This document shows, piece after piece, positions 49,001-61,030 of a stretch of DNA of 64,000 nt. Source of the DNA: Prostheceraeus crozeri (lineage: Eukaryota; Platyhelminthes; Polycladida; Euryleptidae). Within the stretch, counting starts at the first letter, position 1, and each line of letters begins with the position of its first letter. The position numbers and the translations under genes were made by a program. The stretch spans positions 1 to 64,000 of the forward strand of contig CAJQUW010005329.1 in assembly GCA_907163375.1 (NCBI GenBank), given 5' to 3'. The notes beneath the pieces were generated by a model, which saw nothing but the letters and a program-made list of their open reading frames with translations, did not search any database and was not told the DNA's origin.

Positions 49001-52000
49001 AAATTTCCCATAGGGTAGCAGAAAATCAATTTTTGCTTGAGACGTTAATCTTAGAGAGCATTGAATCCAATGAATTATAATATTTCGCATGAGTTAGATA
49101 TCTTTGATGAACATTAAAACGTCTTTTACAAGGCTTTGAATAACTTAACAGTCACAAAAGTGCTATCGAGGACTATCATTCATTATTATCTGAATTATTA
49201 CCATTTATCCGATTATTCATACAATTGAAAAATAACCGTCAAGGGTTTAATAAATTCTTTAAGCTGGAAATGCCAGCAGAAATTATAATTTCCTAATTAG
49301 CTCATAGGTCGCTCAGTTTCTGTAATAGGACACTCTCTCCAAAAAGCGGTAATGTCTGAGTCAATAAAATAATTTCAATTTCCCATGAAAAATCAATAAT
49401 TGCAATGAAAGGATCACAAGCTATAGTTGTGATGAGAATTCAAGTGCTGTTCAATGATTAGAAAGGAGAATATCTTCGGATACAAATTTATTGGATGGTA
49501 AGTTACACGACGTTTCGCTTGGCCAAGCGAAACGTCGTGTAACTTACCATCCAATAAATTTGTATCCGAAGAAGATATTCTCCTTTCTAATCTGATATTA
49601 CCGGATACGTGGACTACCTATGATTCTGTTCAATGATGGATGGATTATGGTGGCCTTCAAAAGAAATCCGCTCATTCTCAAACATGAGCATGAGAAATCA
49701 TTTGATAAAGGATTAACTAATTTGTGCTTAGAAGGAGCGGTCAGACCTGTTACATCATCGTGTTAAATAATTCATATCTCCTTAATGTCTTCACTTATCC
49801 ACTAATCTGTGTAACGTCTATTCTGCATCAATGAGATAATCCAGTTGGGATTTTATTCCTATGAGCCACTGTAAAATCAACAAACGAAGAAAAGGTGGGA
49901 GCTGTCGATTAATCATTAAACAACCACAAGCACTAATTGCACTCCATTCACAAATCTCACAGGATCAGCGTAAATTCTGCAGCTTCAGAAAGGAATGGCT
50001 GCCGGATTCCACCGGTACAAATAAAATAAAATATCAAAATAGGAAAGAATGTAGATAAGAATGAAAGAATTGCCTGATATCACGGCGCCATCAGCGGAAA
50101 CATGATAACATCATAATTTAATGACATGTATTCTCATCTTCTGCGTCATTTATTGACACACAGCAAGACATTGTCATTTGAAACAAGTCACGTTGAAAAC
50201 ATCATTTTCAGGCGTTTAATCAATATTCATGAATCCTAATAGAATTGATAGGATCGTTCAATTTGAGCGTCTTTGATCATGCAATTGCTGATGAATATTT
50301 GTCGAAATGAAATATTGAATATAAAATATTTATATTAGATGATCAGGAAGAATTGACGGAAAACTATAAAGATGAAATTTCAATGAAAACGATAAATTTG
50401 TAAACAACTCACACATTTTGATTTTCGAATTTTCACTGTAGTCTGCGGTGACAACGGTGTAATGTGTGCTTGTGTATGACTGGAAGTCATAATCTTATGT
50501 CCTTAGCTACATACTAATGACTACGGATGCTTTGTTGGCTACGGGACATCTGAACATATCATAGGGCAAGTAACTACAGAAAACCGACTTTTCGCTTCGA
50601 ATTATACTAGAATGGGCAATAGCGGTTGATGGTCACTTCCGCTGCAAGGTCAGGCGTGAATCTAAGTCAATGCTGCTAGATTTTAAGAAAAATCAAATCA
50701 CTAAAGCCTAGAATAGCTGAAATTCTTGCCGTGAAGTTCGGCAGCCACAGCGAGTTTCTGCAGGGAAAGAGGCCGAAAACGACACTTTCACAGAATGATG
50801 TACACCATATGCCAACTACGAATCTGCGCGTCTGCCGAGTTCTACTGAGTACCTCTTCTTGTCAGACAGGATTAAAGAAAGCACATGTTAGTCCAATGGG
50901 ACTCAGATTGCAACTTTTGGTTTAAATAACATTTTCTATTGCTTCTCTGATCAACTAAAAATTACTAAGTATAGAGCCATAATTTTCCACATGATATGTC
51001 TTCAGGTCATTCCCTATCATGTGAATGTTATATTATTATGTTTCTCATGGGAGATGTATGCGAGAATGTGGTTAAATGTGGACAGAATTGAACAAAGTGT
51101 TGGTGTTTGCCGACATCAAGAGGGTTTTCCAAATCTGAATGTGCTTACCTTCATAGATAAATAAGTGTTTATGAGCATGATAAAAAAATGACTTGAAGAT
51201 ATTCCACGTCAAATATTGTGACTCTAGAGTTTATACTTTTCAAATAAAAAGAGAAAACACAGAAAATGTTATTTTAACCAACAACTGCAATCTGTGTCTC
51301 ATTGGATTAACATTCTTGTGTGTTTTCATTGATGTGTTTTTCATTGATCCTGTCTGACAAGAAGAGGAGCTCACTAGAACTCGGCAGACGCGCAGATTCA
51401 TAGTAGGCATAGGGTGTACATCATTATGTGAAAGTGTCGTTTTCGGCCTCGTTCCCTGCAGAAGCTCACTCTGGCTGCCGGAATAGATTTTATTACAAGC
51501 ATCAAGATGATCAAGATCATAACCTTGAATATTTTGTTAAGTATAAGTGGAAGCCGTCTTCGTTTAGGCACTGTTGTCGCGGCAACGCAAATGATGAACT
51601 ACTTTAGAAAACATGAATTTGCCTATTAACAATCCTTGCGGATTGCTATTTTTTAAAGTCACACTGTATTCCGTACATAATTTCAATCATTATTTAAATT
51701 GCTACTTGATTAATCATTAAACTTTTCTGAGTTTAATCAAACTATAAGTGATGCCAAGTATGATGTGTAAAATGACATATGACCAGCCTAGTTCATGAAT
51801 ATGACACCCAATGAGATTTTAAATTTATCAGTTGAAGTCATCACAACGTGCGATCATCTTGCATTTAGACATCTACGACTGTAGAGAACGAAGTAGAAAT
51901 TTTGCATCAATTTATCAAATGAAGAGTCGCTTAGCATTGATCAAATGATATTAACCCATGAAAAGAACTTCATATTTTTTTATCCCGGAGCAAAATGCGC

Positions 52001-54466
52001 TGCTTCACTTGAACAAGTGCTGAATTGAAATCCTAAGCGTTCACAGTACGTGAAAATCGAGGGAAGAAAATATTTCAGTAGAACAGGAATTTTATGAAAT
52101 TGAGCGACATTTTATGGCAATATGTTGAACTTCTTTGTGAAAGTAATATGCTATTAATATGCATCCATTGTCAGCCTTAATACCCCGTCACATGTTTATA
52201 ATAGATAACTGACGTCATATTTGAAAATGTCTGTTTAATGATGATAGCAAAATTTTTTATCTTTTGGCAATTAATTTCAACCCATGTTCGGTGGCCATCG
52301 TCAGACATAAAAGTATGTTTCAGACTAGTTGCACAAGCAGTGACATGCATTTTATTTCCTATCTTAACTTTGGGCAGGAACATAGATCTTAGATGTTGCT
52401 ATTTGCAATTTATCTCGAGACTTTCCATGACTTGACATATGGATACCGATGTGCGTAAAGGCCCATGTGAAAGGTGCCATGCCTTCTTCATTATTGTGTC
52501 GTGCGACGCTAACGAGCTTTTAGTCCGACGTAGGGAAAACACCGAACCTTCAGTGACTTTTTTAGATACTACCAAAATGTCATGAACAAAAAATTCGCTG
52601 GTTGTCAGAAGTAAAGAACAAAACATCAGATAGAGCAATAACATTAATAATTCATAGGCGGATGGAATTACGCAAGCGTTCAAAAATACTGATTTTGAAT
52701 TTCTAAGGAGAATGACAACTATTAGTCAATGACACCAACTCCCTTGATTCCACGACCGTACTCGCCTGACCCAGGTATTGAACCGAATTCCGTGAAGACG
52801 AGCACGCATCTTCTTCGCTAAGCCACGCCAGCGGTACAAAAGTGAAGACAGAAGTCATCTCTGAGACTGACGTCTTTTATCAACTTCATCATTTTCTTTA
52901 TGTATTTTAATACATTGCGACAAACCTTGATAGTGAACATTGATTTTAATTAATTAACATTTCAGTTAGTAAGACATACCATACCGTTTTAATCTGTTGC
53001 ATGATTAAGCCGAAGTTCTTTCTGCTTTATCATTATAGGTTCTGCAATACTATTTGTAATTTCATAATTAGTATTTCCTTTGCCTTTTATGCGAAGCTGA
53101 TTAATTATGCACTGGATACAATGGTTGCAATTATTTGTATGGTCCTTTACTGCTGTGTCAGTTTTTTACGTGTGTTCCATGGATCCACTGCTGAAGTCTT
53201 CGTTTTGATTTGCCAATGTACATGTAGGTTTGGCTACATCACCCAAACCAAAGTAGACACAAACAAGAGAATTCAAATACATGTGCAACAGAATTAAATG
53301 CGACTTTAGCATCAGACCCACATTTCCACCACTTTTTGTAACTTTCACGATGACTTAAGTTGTTGCGAGGTTGTCCCAATACGCGGTGTTGCTGTCTACA
53401 GTGTCATTCCTATAATTGCTATATTTTTCTTCTTTATGAAGTTCCTTGCGCTATCTTCTGTCTTCTATATTGATCTTTGCTTCAGATAACAATCAAATTT
53501 AATTCTAAAAGTCAAGCGCTCTGACAACTTTTAAAATTCCATGTCCCTGTGCAATCAGCCTATGATTTATTTGCTATGTTCTGTACATGTAAATGAAAAC
53601 ATATTTCCGGGCCCGCATCTGTTCTAAAACATCAGACGAGGTTCCAAACTCGATTCGAAGGCTACGGCCAGCCTAAAAGTCCGGCTGTCAATTAGCATCG
53701 AAGCACCGGTAAAGAATTATTTACATGTAAAAGGGGAATAAACATAATAATCTTCACTAATGCATGGCATGAAATTTGAATCATTGATGTTAAGTGATAA
53801 GAGACGCATGATAGTGGTTTTATAGCACAGTACAGACAAATAATCAATCGAGATTGCAATCGAGAAAATTCTAGAGCCTTTAATCAATTATATACCTTTA
53901 CAAATAATAACCATTAAATACATCCTAATTTATAATGTCATTTGCATGGCACACTGATTAAGTGCATGGCCGCGTGATCTTTGGTAGTGTGGTCGAGCTT
54001 CGTGTCTCATTAGAGGTCGGTAGGAAGGATATCCGGACTTAACCTGTCACAACACTCCGGCTAAATCTGATTATACGGCAACACAGTCCAAGCCCCTATG
54101 ATGGATAGCTATTAGTCAGTTACAATTTAATCAATGATGTTAATTAAATGCAGCTTAATCTTGATATCATTGAAGTAAAATCGAACACTTACCGAATTCC
54201 GCTTGAACCCCATGCACAGTATTGGTTTTAACACCACGACGATTCCGCATCAACTGCAAAATATACTTCGGAGCTTCTTCTAACTGTGACATACTGAAGG
54301 GATCGTCGTTTAGTTCCGGAAACTGGTGCGACAACTCTTTATCAACAGTTTTATAATAACTTTGCAAAGATTTGTATGCTTGTTGAGCAGATGCCGTTGG
54401 ATATGGGAATGTGTGAGCCACATGAAGAAGACAAAGGAAAATACACTGTAATGGGTCGAAAAACAT
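39804..54466 (-). CDS. TGF-beta superfamily ligand (BMP/Nodal/GDF-like) lacking the inter-chain cysteine
   Basis: Join (minus): 54466-54193, 47596-46752, 40001-39804; 1317 nt, 438 aa, phases consistent. The ATG follows an in-frame TAG. Signal peptide about 1-26; the prodomain contains the typical GWDVIDVT motif (161-168); furin-type site RHKR at 262-265; an extremely basic stretch at 283-309; cystine-knot domain from Cys334. Knot cysteines are 334, 363, 367, 403, 435 and 437; motifs DFRDIGWHEWIISPQSF, SNHAFLQ and DMVVKKCGCR. Most ligands have CC before VP; here it is Gly402-Cys403, so the disulfide-linking cysteine is missing, as in GDF9, BMP15 and Lefty. The predicted product is a secreted, furin-processed dimer acting on serine/threonine kinase receptors. 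Subfamily is uncertain: DIGWxEWIISPxSF recalls BMP3/GDF10, while the basic spacer and GC-for-CC change do not. Confidence 0.9.
40002..41639. other. TGF-beta ligand intron 2, right-hand part
   Basis: No feature recognised apart from short random frames. Confidence 0.4.
41640..42166 (+). pseudogene. LINE reverse-transcriptase C-terminal relic
   Basis: Translations in shifting frames: ILGVAFTENLKRKRHINHIS, KKFSSGLYVSRQLRGYLPSE, HLKIVYQGCQ, then DHPLHTLLPP and KKFRLPMSKSALRSSCF up to the stop. The order (YLGV.. H..., RLR, L..VY, HPLH.LLP.) is that of the RT thumb and C-terminal region of non-LTR retrotransposons. It is dead and inserted antisense to the ligand gene in its intron 2. Confidence 0.78.
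42167..45556. other. TGF-beta ligand intron 2, middle part
   Basis: AT-rich sequence with no recognisable gene. A short GGAGTC-like fragment (ATAGGACT, GACTCCG) near 45085-45120 may be debris of the 4219-5000 hAT family, but too little remains to be sure. Confidence 0.4.
45720..45990 (-). repeat. Segment duplicated at 60765-61030, copy A
   Basis: Shares with 60765-61030 the ordered blocks CATCCATCAAATxCTGA, TCTTTGACxATCAATGATTT, TGGTC and CGTT-AGCAA-CC-TGAAGA. Diverged but colinear. The minus strand is open as QHLMDVVTCSITN. It may be an unknown dispersed repeat or an old duplicated exon. Confidence 0.6.
46752..47596 (-). CDS. TGF-beta ligand exon 2
   Basis: 845 nt, acceptor CTCTTTTTCAG, donor CAG|GTTCGT. 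It encodes the bulk of the prodomain, the RHKR processing site, the basic spacer and the first three knot cysteines (ending NACAGTCQHLLWQ). It ends in phase 0. Confidence 0.92.
49456..49592. repeat. Near-perfect 137-bp hairpin element
   Basis: The left arm starts GATTAGAAAGGAGAATATC and the whole sequence folds back on itself around TTTCGCTTGGCCAAGCGAAA. The only visible difference is a 3-base GAA insertion in the right arm. Almost no loop. Lies in the ligand's intron 1. Confidence 0.88.
50739..51480. mobile_element. Non-autonomous element with TIRs of about 200 bp
   Basis: The left end CGGCAGCCACAGCGAGTTTC matches the reverse-complemented right end CGGCAGCCAGAGTGAGCTTC. Similarity continues about 200 bp per arm at roughly 90% identity (GAGGCCGAAAACGACACTTT, TCTGCGCGTCTGCCGAGTTC). 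The core of about 300 bp has no coding signal. No target duplication is evident, so the superfamily is open. Confidence 0.75.
52725..52838 (-). repeat. tRNA-derived SINE, copy 1
   Basis: On the minus strand an A-box-like TGGCTTAGCGAAG (from 52825) is followed about 30 bp later by a B-box GGTTCAATACC (52784-52774), then a tail ATCAAGGGAGTTGGTGTC. It shares the tail and both boxes with 58155-58267. The tRNA part does not fold as an obvious functional tRNA. Confidence 0.75.
54193..54466 (-). CDS. TGF-beta ligand exon 1
   Basis: 274 nt from ATG to a GTAAGT donor. It encodes a hydrophobic signal sequence (MFFDPLQCIFLCLLHVAHTF) and the start of the prodomain, including APKYILQLMRNRRG, resembling the VPxYMLxLYxxxxG motif of BMP-type prodomains. 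It ends one base into a Gly codon. Confidence 0.88.
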
Positions 54467-57079
54467 ATTCTGATTGCCCTAGTGCGGCAATCTGAGAGCG
54501 ATGGTTGCGGGCGATCGTTAGGGGCGCAATAAGACACTTACAGGTCGTGAATAATTCAACATCATCAAATTTATGTTAAGCCGATTTTGCTTTTGAATAT
54601 ATGTCTCGACAACAAGCAATCAAGTATTGTTGGAGTGTTATTATTATTTCATTATGCGATTCAACAGCGATCGTGCGCTTGCGAGGGGCACCTGCTGCTT
54701 CTACAGATTCCAGCCAATGACAAAACGTGACATTGAAGCTCGTCAGTAATTAGTAAAGATGTGCGATCAGCGAGTTCGAATGACCCAGCCGCTTGGATTC
54801 GTTATAATCGGGGATTCTCTCTTAGATTAGGGCCAAAGTAACACCTACATTTATTCTAATTGCAAGGTAGAAGTATTCTGAAAATCAGCGGTGACTTTGA
54901 AATAGCCCACCCGAGGCGTGGGCCTATTCCTAAATGAGTTTACAGCGGGTAATGACACCTACAGGCTAAGTTAGATGCGATATTATCTTCCTTGAACCCG
55001 TAATGTAAAGAATCAAACTCTTCTATCATTTTTTTGTTCAGAGAGAGGTTCAGATAACGTTGTTTTGTTTATTGGCTGTTGACATTCTTTGAAGAGAGTG
55101 TTATTATTGCCATGATAAATAAGGAGTTGCGGCATATAGAGATGAACAATATTATTTTAAATAAGCAATATCTGAAAAACGAGCAATTTGGGCATGAAGT
55201 GAAGCTGAAATTTCATCTACAGTCCGTCCAAAAAAGTGTATTTAAAAGAAATAGCAAAACCAACCTTAAGATTACTTATACTGTGGTTAATAATATTAGT
55301 CCTAAAAAAGAAGGATTGGCTTTCGCGTCTGTCAATGGGTAGATACTTTACTACATATAGAAGGAGCACCAAACATAAATAATAAATATACACGGGAGAT
55401 AGTGCATTGAACAGTCCAGAAAGGCTAATACATCGAAGAAGATGAGGCTTATCAGCAAGTTGACCAGCTAGGTCGCGTTTCAGGTCCTTTATCATCTTGT
55501 ACGCTGAAAGCCACAGCTGCTGGACCCCAAACACAGTGACACAATCGAAAACAAGCTTAACAGAAGCCAAACATAAAAAACTATTCTGTAGAATGCAGAC
55601 CAAACTTGAATAAAATAAAAATAGGCCATGTCTATTCACAAATTTCTCCATACACCTTATCAGTTTTCAAGCTTTGCATCCACGCTTCATGAAAACTTCA
55701 AATGCAGTCCTGACTTTAACAATAGAGTACTGCAGATGTTAACAAATTCCTAGATACCTCAGAGTTTGACAAGCAAATACATTAGTAGCCATATGAAAAA
55801 GGAAGAAGACTTTCCGAAAAAGAATGTAAAGAAAATTGTTCAACTTTATGAAAAACGAAGGTGTGCAAAACATCACGACATCAAACGTTATACATGATAT
55901 CGAGGTATTCGACGGAGGTGCTACTGGTCACATTTCTCTCTGCTTTCAAATCATTAAACTGATTGTCGTTAAGTCATATAAAAAGGTTAACAGATTAATT
56001 TATATATGCTCGTAGGTATGGTACTTTGATGTAGATGTTGGCCCTCCAGATTATTTACTTATGCGTATTGACAATATATTAGTCGGTTGGATAACATTTT
56101 TTATTTTTTTCTTTCAGTTAAAATTATTTCATTTAGTTTCACGTCAGAAGTTTTCAAACAGTTTTTGACTTTTTTTCTGATTACTATTTTCATGAAAATG
56201 ATGCCAATAATGTTTCAATTACAAGAGCTCACGGCTTCAATTAAAGACATTCATGCATGTTTTCTCTCAGTTGTTACCTGAAAGTTGAAAGTGGTTGTGA
56301 AAGTTGTTGCTAGCCAAAGTAATTATGCGCGTCTATGATGATGACTCTATGTAGCTTACTTGTGACACTTAGTACATAATCAACCAAACGAACTTAAGCA
56401 AAAATAAATATATGCATCTACCGGTATCATATAGAATTATATAATAGATTTTTAGACATGAATTTAAAACTAAAATTCTTCAAAATTTAAATTAATAGAA
56501 CATATTCGGAAATAGTAATAATGAGCAGTTAATGACATGATAAAGAAATTCACTGTAAAAGTATTAGAGGGCAAAATCAAGTCATTCTAATGAATCTGTG
56601 ACAAAATCTCTACGAAATATGCTTAAAAATGCAAACACTATCCAATCATGCTTGAGCATCTATGTGGCCGCTATTTGAAAATGGTTGGATAAAGCTCTCA
56701 TATTTTGCAGCCTCTAGATATAGCAAGTGCTGCAGAAAAAACATCAACGAAACTACAAAGAAACACATGGAAAAAAATCAGAAGAATGATTGTGGTCATG
56801 CAGAATCAGAAAATGGCCTTACAATTCTCACGTACTAAGTACAAGTCATGCGCACAATTGAAGTAATCGACCACGCGGAAGTGTGCCGCTGTCTGATTCT
56901 TCAGACATAAAGCCTACAAACTAATAATAATTGAATCCAATTATCTGAGGATATGACGTGATTATATAATATCCAGGCAGATAGCAAATTCTAATGTGAT
57001 ATAAAGACGCCGGTATCTGCCTCATAGTGCTGCGACATATATGCGACAAGGTCCGAAGACATAAATATCCGAAGATATA

Positions 57080-57083
<4 letters not shown>
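54467..57083. other. Region 5' of the TGF-beta ligand gene
   Basis: It should include the ligand promoter near its left end, but no core-promoter motif is convincing. An open 144-codon frame on the minus strand at 55217-55651 has hydrophobic stretches but no recognisable family. Confidence 0.4.

Positions 57084-57157
<74 letters not shown>
57084..57157. repeat. (TA)n microsatellite, 74 bp
   Basis: 37 uninterrupted TA units. Confidence 0.97.
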
Positions 57158-57158
<1 letters not shown>

Positions 57159-58154
57159 CCAATGATATAAATTACGCAGTTAGGCTAAGTCAGAATAAAA
57201 TTGAAAATATTTTCAAATACCTTCGACTGCAGTGTTAGACAAATAGAACAATTAATTACTCTTAATTTGAATGTTTGACAAGTTTTCATTAGAAAACCAC
57301 CATTTAAAAATGAATTAGGAGACATTAGGGAACAATGAAAGAATAAATATATTTATAGATGATATCTTTCTTATAAATTTGAACTTCCGTGATGCTAAAT
57401 CTGTATGACAGTTGCACATTATAGAGGTGCTCGTACATTGACTTATAGAATCGTAAATGTCTTATGATAGCATTTAATGACATAAATCGGATAAATTTCA
57501 GAAATGTGAATACTATCACAAATGTTAAACCCAACTAATCCTCATCAAAGAATTTAGTAACAAGATTTAAGGAATATTCTTCTATCTATTCCCAATCATT
57601 TGAGAACTTCAGGTATTTCTAGCACTTTTTATTAATTCCATTTGAAGATGTGAGAGGACTAATATGAGTTCTTCGTTCTCTTGCTCAGGTCCTATTGCTC
57701 AAATAAACTTATAATTCGATAGAGAACTGGTTATAATATTGCTTGTCCGTATGTGGTAGCACAGCTGATTTGGGAGGGCACGCACTTTCACGAGGCAGAT
57801 GATTGATGGTTTTCGTGCAACGTGTGTCGATACGAAGTGACCATAGAATCTACTCCCACAACGAATTCACTAGGCTATGTGGGTAATCTATTTGCTATCA
57901 TTGTTGCTGGCATGCTTGCCTTCCACAAAAGGTCTCACAATTTATCGGAAAGAGATAGGTGCGTTATGTGTTATCAAATTAAGTTTACAAAGTCAGGCAG
58001 CAGACCAAATGATAAACCTTCCTTTTAATTAAGCACCTACAGCTGTGGTTTCTAGGAGACTTTATATAGTTTGGAGTCAGAAACAAGAATGAGAAATTAA
58101 TAAATGTTGACTACTGTTGACTTCTGCCTTCACTCGCATTCCTTTTGCACTGTC

Positions 58155-58267
58155 ATCGTGGCGTAGTGAAGAAGGTGCGAGTTCGTCTTTACCGCGGACA
58201 TCGGTTCGATTCCTGTGTCCGGTGAGTGCAGTCGGGTAATCAAGGGTGTTGGTGTCTTTTATTGACT
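58155..58267 (+). repeat. tRNA-derived SINE, copy 2
   Basis: A-box-like TGGCGTAGTGAAG (58159), perfect-looking B-box GGTTCGATTCC (58203-58213), tail ATCAAGGGTGTTGGTGTC. Same family and architecture as 52725-52838. Transcription by RNA polymerase III is inferred from the boxes. Confidence 0.8.
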
Positions 58268-59399
58268 TAATAGATATCATTCTCTTTAGATATTCAGTGT
58301 ACTTCGACATGGCCTTGTTGTTAGTAAATGTTGTCGATGAAATCAACGTGTTCAACGAAATTCCGTTCGAGCAAAAGGACGGAACTGTCTCCAAGTGGTG
58401 CGAATGGGTGGATTGGTGCGGCTGCGGAAGTAAATCCGCATTTCTGCGGATTCGACGGAGACTGGTGCTGTCTGAGGGGTTGCACAAACTAGCACACTTC
58501 TTGTAAGTTGGCTTTGATTGCATTAATGAATATTTCTAATTTTCCGTTGCTGATGCGATGCGGTTTTCTCTATACTCGTAACACAGACCGAATCTCTCAG
58601 TTATTATAAAGAAATATGGTGAAATAATGAGTGGCAAATTCTTCAAACGTATCATTTTATTCGCCTATGTGCTTGACAATTCATAAAACGCGATGCAAGA
58701 TTTTTTTGGTAATTTTGTGCGGTAGCTTCACATACGTTACAACTCTAATGTTTAGTCGACGATTTCTCGTAAACTGCTGCATTATTTTGCAAAATAAGGC
58801 AAAATAAGTGATTGTACAAGCTGGCACAGTCTTAAATTATGTCTTATAGTTGTCTTCGAGAGTGACACAGTCGATTTTCAATGTGGTAGGGATGTTTGTA
58901 CGACTCTCTTCACACACGTCATCTTCAAGTATTTTGATACATCAAGAAATGAGTACAGCGAATTTTGACGAGAGCAAATTATTCGGAAGTTGCGCAAAAC
59001 CTTTCTTTAATTGACAATTCTTAGCAAGAAAAGGGTCTAGTCGATTGACATTTTCATGTAAATGTGTGACAAACCATTAATTCACCTTTTTAACGCATGT
59101 ATCAGGGCAGACTTCCACGTCCTTGGTAGGTGCGCACGCATCACGCCAGTTCCTCAAGTTCCTAGACCATCAATCAATGATTTACGCTCAATTTCCCTTC
59201 TTCCGAATTACAGAAAATTCCTGAAAAACTGAATATGAAAAAATGCTGCCGGACCATTTCAGTGCGGTCGAAAATGTGGAGTATCAACTTATACAGCTTC
59301 TATATATATTTACATGACCGAATAGCAGAATTGCTAGATTAGAATGAAGTCTCTGGTGTCCAAGGCTTTGCTTGTGACAAAATTGATCACAATGTAATT
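58268..59399. other. Unassigned intergenic sequence
   Basis: No supported gene, RNA or repeat between the SINE and the LINE relic. Confidence 0.4.
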
Positions 59400-60320
59400 T
59401 TCAGTCGGTCCAGTAAATGCAAGTTTCCATCAAATTTCCTCAGTTTGAATTATTCTTGCCTGGCAGATCGAAAGCAGAGTGTTCGCATTGATTCCGTTGA
59501 GAGCCATCTTGTGTCCATGACCTCTGGTGTTTCACAAGGGTCAGTCTTTGGCTCAATGCTTTTACTGTAACCACCGGCAACCTTAAACCAGTGAACTCGA
59601 ATGTGATAAAATACATTGACGACATCAATATCTCCACTCCTATTTTCAAACATTCAAGACACATTCTAGAAGAGCTTCTACAATTGCAATGGGCAACTGC
59701 AATGAAGCTATCAATAAACATGAACAAATCGAGATGTCTTGTTCTCAATAAATCAGCTGCATGTTATCCTATCTTTGCTCTTGGCATTGATGTTGTTCAG
59801 GACCATAAAAATCTAGGAATTGTTTGGAGCAGCAGCGACTTGAAGTTGCAGAATCATTTTGAATATGCAGCGAAACTCGAAAGTGCTGGTACGAAGACTA
59901 TATAAGCTCAATCTTTGACTTCTGAAGTGTTCATTAAGCAAAAATGACCTCATAGTTATGCATCGTTCTTTGTGCATTCACTACTTGAGTATCGTTCTCT
60001 CGTTTTTGTTGGAATGCCACAATATTTGTGTAGAATTTGAAACGCTGCAGCGTCGTGGCCATTGATTAATGGTGATTTTGATCATGAATGTAAACTGTCT
60101 ACCCGAATCGCCTCAAAGGCGTCTCAAAACCTTAACGTAGCTACTCAAACAGTGCATATCTGAGAACACATTCTGTATTCAATCATTACCAATTAGTGGA
60201 AGATCTGAGGAACAAATATAGAACAATTTACAGCAGAACATCGATGGAACTCATTCATCGTTTATATGCCTCTGTATCTCAAACATCAGCATATCAATTT
60301 GAACTGCATAAGGACTAGAT
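59400..60320 (+). pseudogene. LINE reverse-transcriptase relic (palm and thumb)
   Basis: Frames read VESHLVSMTSGVSQGSVFGS (GVPQGSxLGP-type motif), then VIKYIDDINI (YIDD at the catalytic YxDD position), LSINMNKSRCLVLN, DHKNLGIVWSSSDLKLQNHF and later LQRRGH. This is the ordered palm-to-thumb series of non-LTR RTs. Stops and frameshifts near 59570, 59905 and beyond disable it. Confidence 0.82.
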
Positions 60321-60764
60321 TTTCATTATTTATTTATTGTTTGTCATCATATGATTCCTATTCATGCAAATATGCAAATTCAATGCTCTTCTTTGTGAGC
60401 GTGTAGCAAAAAAAGTGATTCGTCTTGTCATCTTCATTCGATATGATTTAAGGGGGCACCGGTAATCACAGGGGACGGATCATTCTAATCTATGTGTCTA
60501 CAGCGACTCATCAATATAAAGACAGTTCTTTCAAAATATGTGAGAATAATATTTAGCCTTTGGAAGACGGGTTTTCCTTGAAAATGTTTGACTAAAAGTC
60601 AACCCGATTTACTCTAATTAGTCACCGAATCAAGCAGAATCTTATACTGCCTGTATTTCTCAAATACAGTGCGAGCAACTTCCTGAACTGTGGAAAATGG
60701 GTTCATTGAGTCACTTGCATTGATGTTATCACAACCTTTTCAATTTGTTATTGAAATCATAATT

Positions 60765-61030
60765 TACATCCATCAAATACTGACCTGGGAAGCATCGTGA
60801 GGACATCCTGAACACGAAGACAGTCTGAGAATGAAAAGTATTGACAATGCTTGTCAGACCATGTTAAGGATGACCACAATAGTTCTTTGACTATCAATGA
60901 TTTTATTTTGAGATAAATTCACAGAACTCAACAGATCTTAACAAGAGGCATGAAGAAGGACAGTGGTCAATTCTTATGATTCAATGTCTCGTTCAGCAAT
61001 CCTTGAAGATAGGTCACGCGAAAGTTTCAA
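60765..61030 (-). repeat. Segment duplicated at 45720-45990, copy B
   Basis: Colinear with copy A (see there). The minus-strand frame reads PGQYLMDVNYDFNN where copy A reads SNQHLMDVVTCSITN, but both are interrupted by stops. Confidence 0.6.

Larger units (their letters stand above)
47597..54192 (-). other. TGF-beta ligand intron 1
   Basis: 6.6 kb bounded by GTAAGT (54192-54187) and TTTTTCAG (47604-47597). It holds the hairpin at 49456-49592, the long-TIR element at 50739-51480 and a SINE at 52725-52838. The remaining sequence shows nothing recognisable. Confidence 0.85.

Noticed and set aside
53940-54130. Possible further tRNA-like or SINE sequence near GTAGTGTGGTCGAG
   Set aside because: No B-box at the right spacing and no second copy seen.
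55217-55651. 144-codon minus-strand frame with hydrophobic stretches
   Set aside because: No family resemblance, no splice-supported extension and composition typical of AT-rich noncoding DNA. Not strong enough to call a gene.
58246-58506. Open frame beginning within the SINE copy
   Set aside because: It starts in repeat sequence, has no recognised motif and no splice context.
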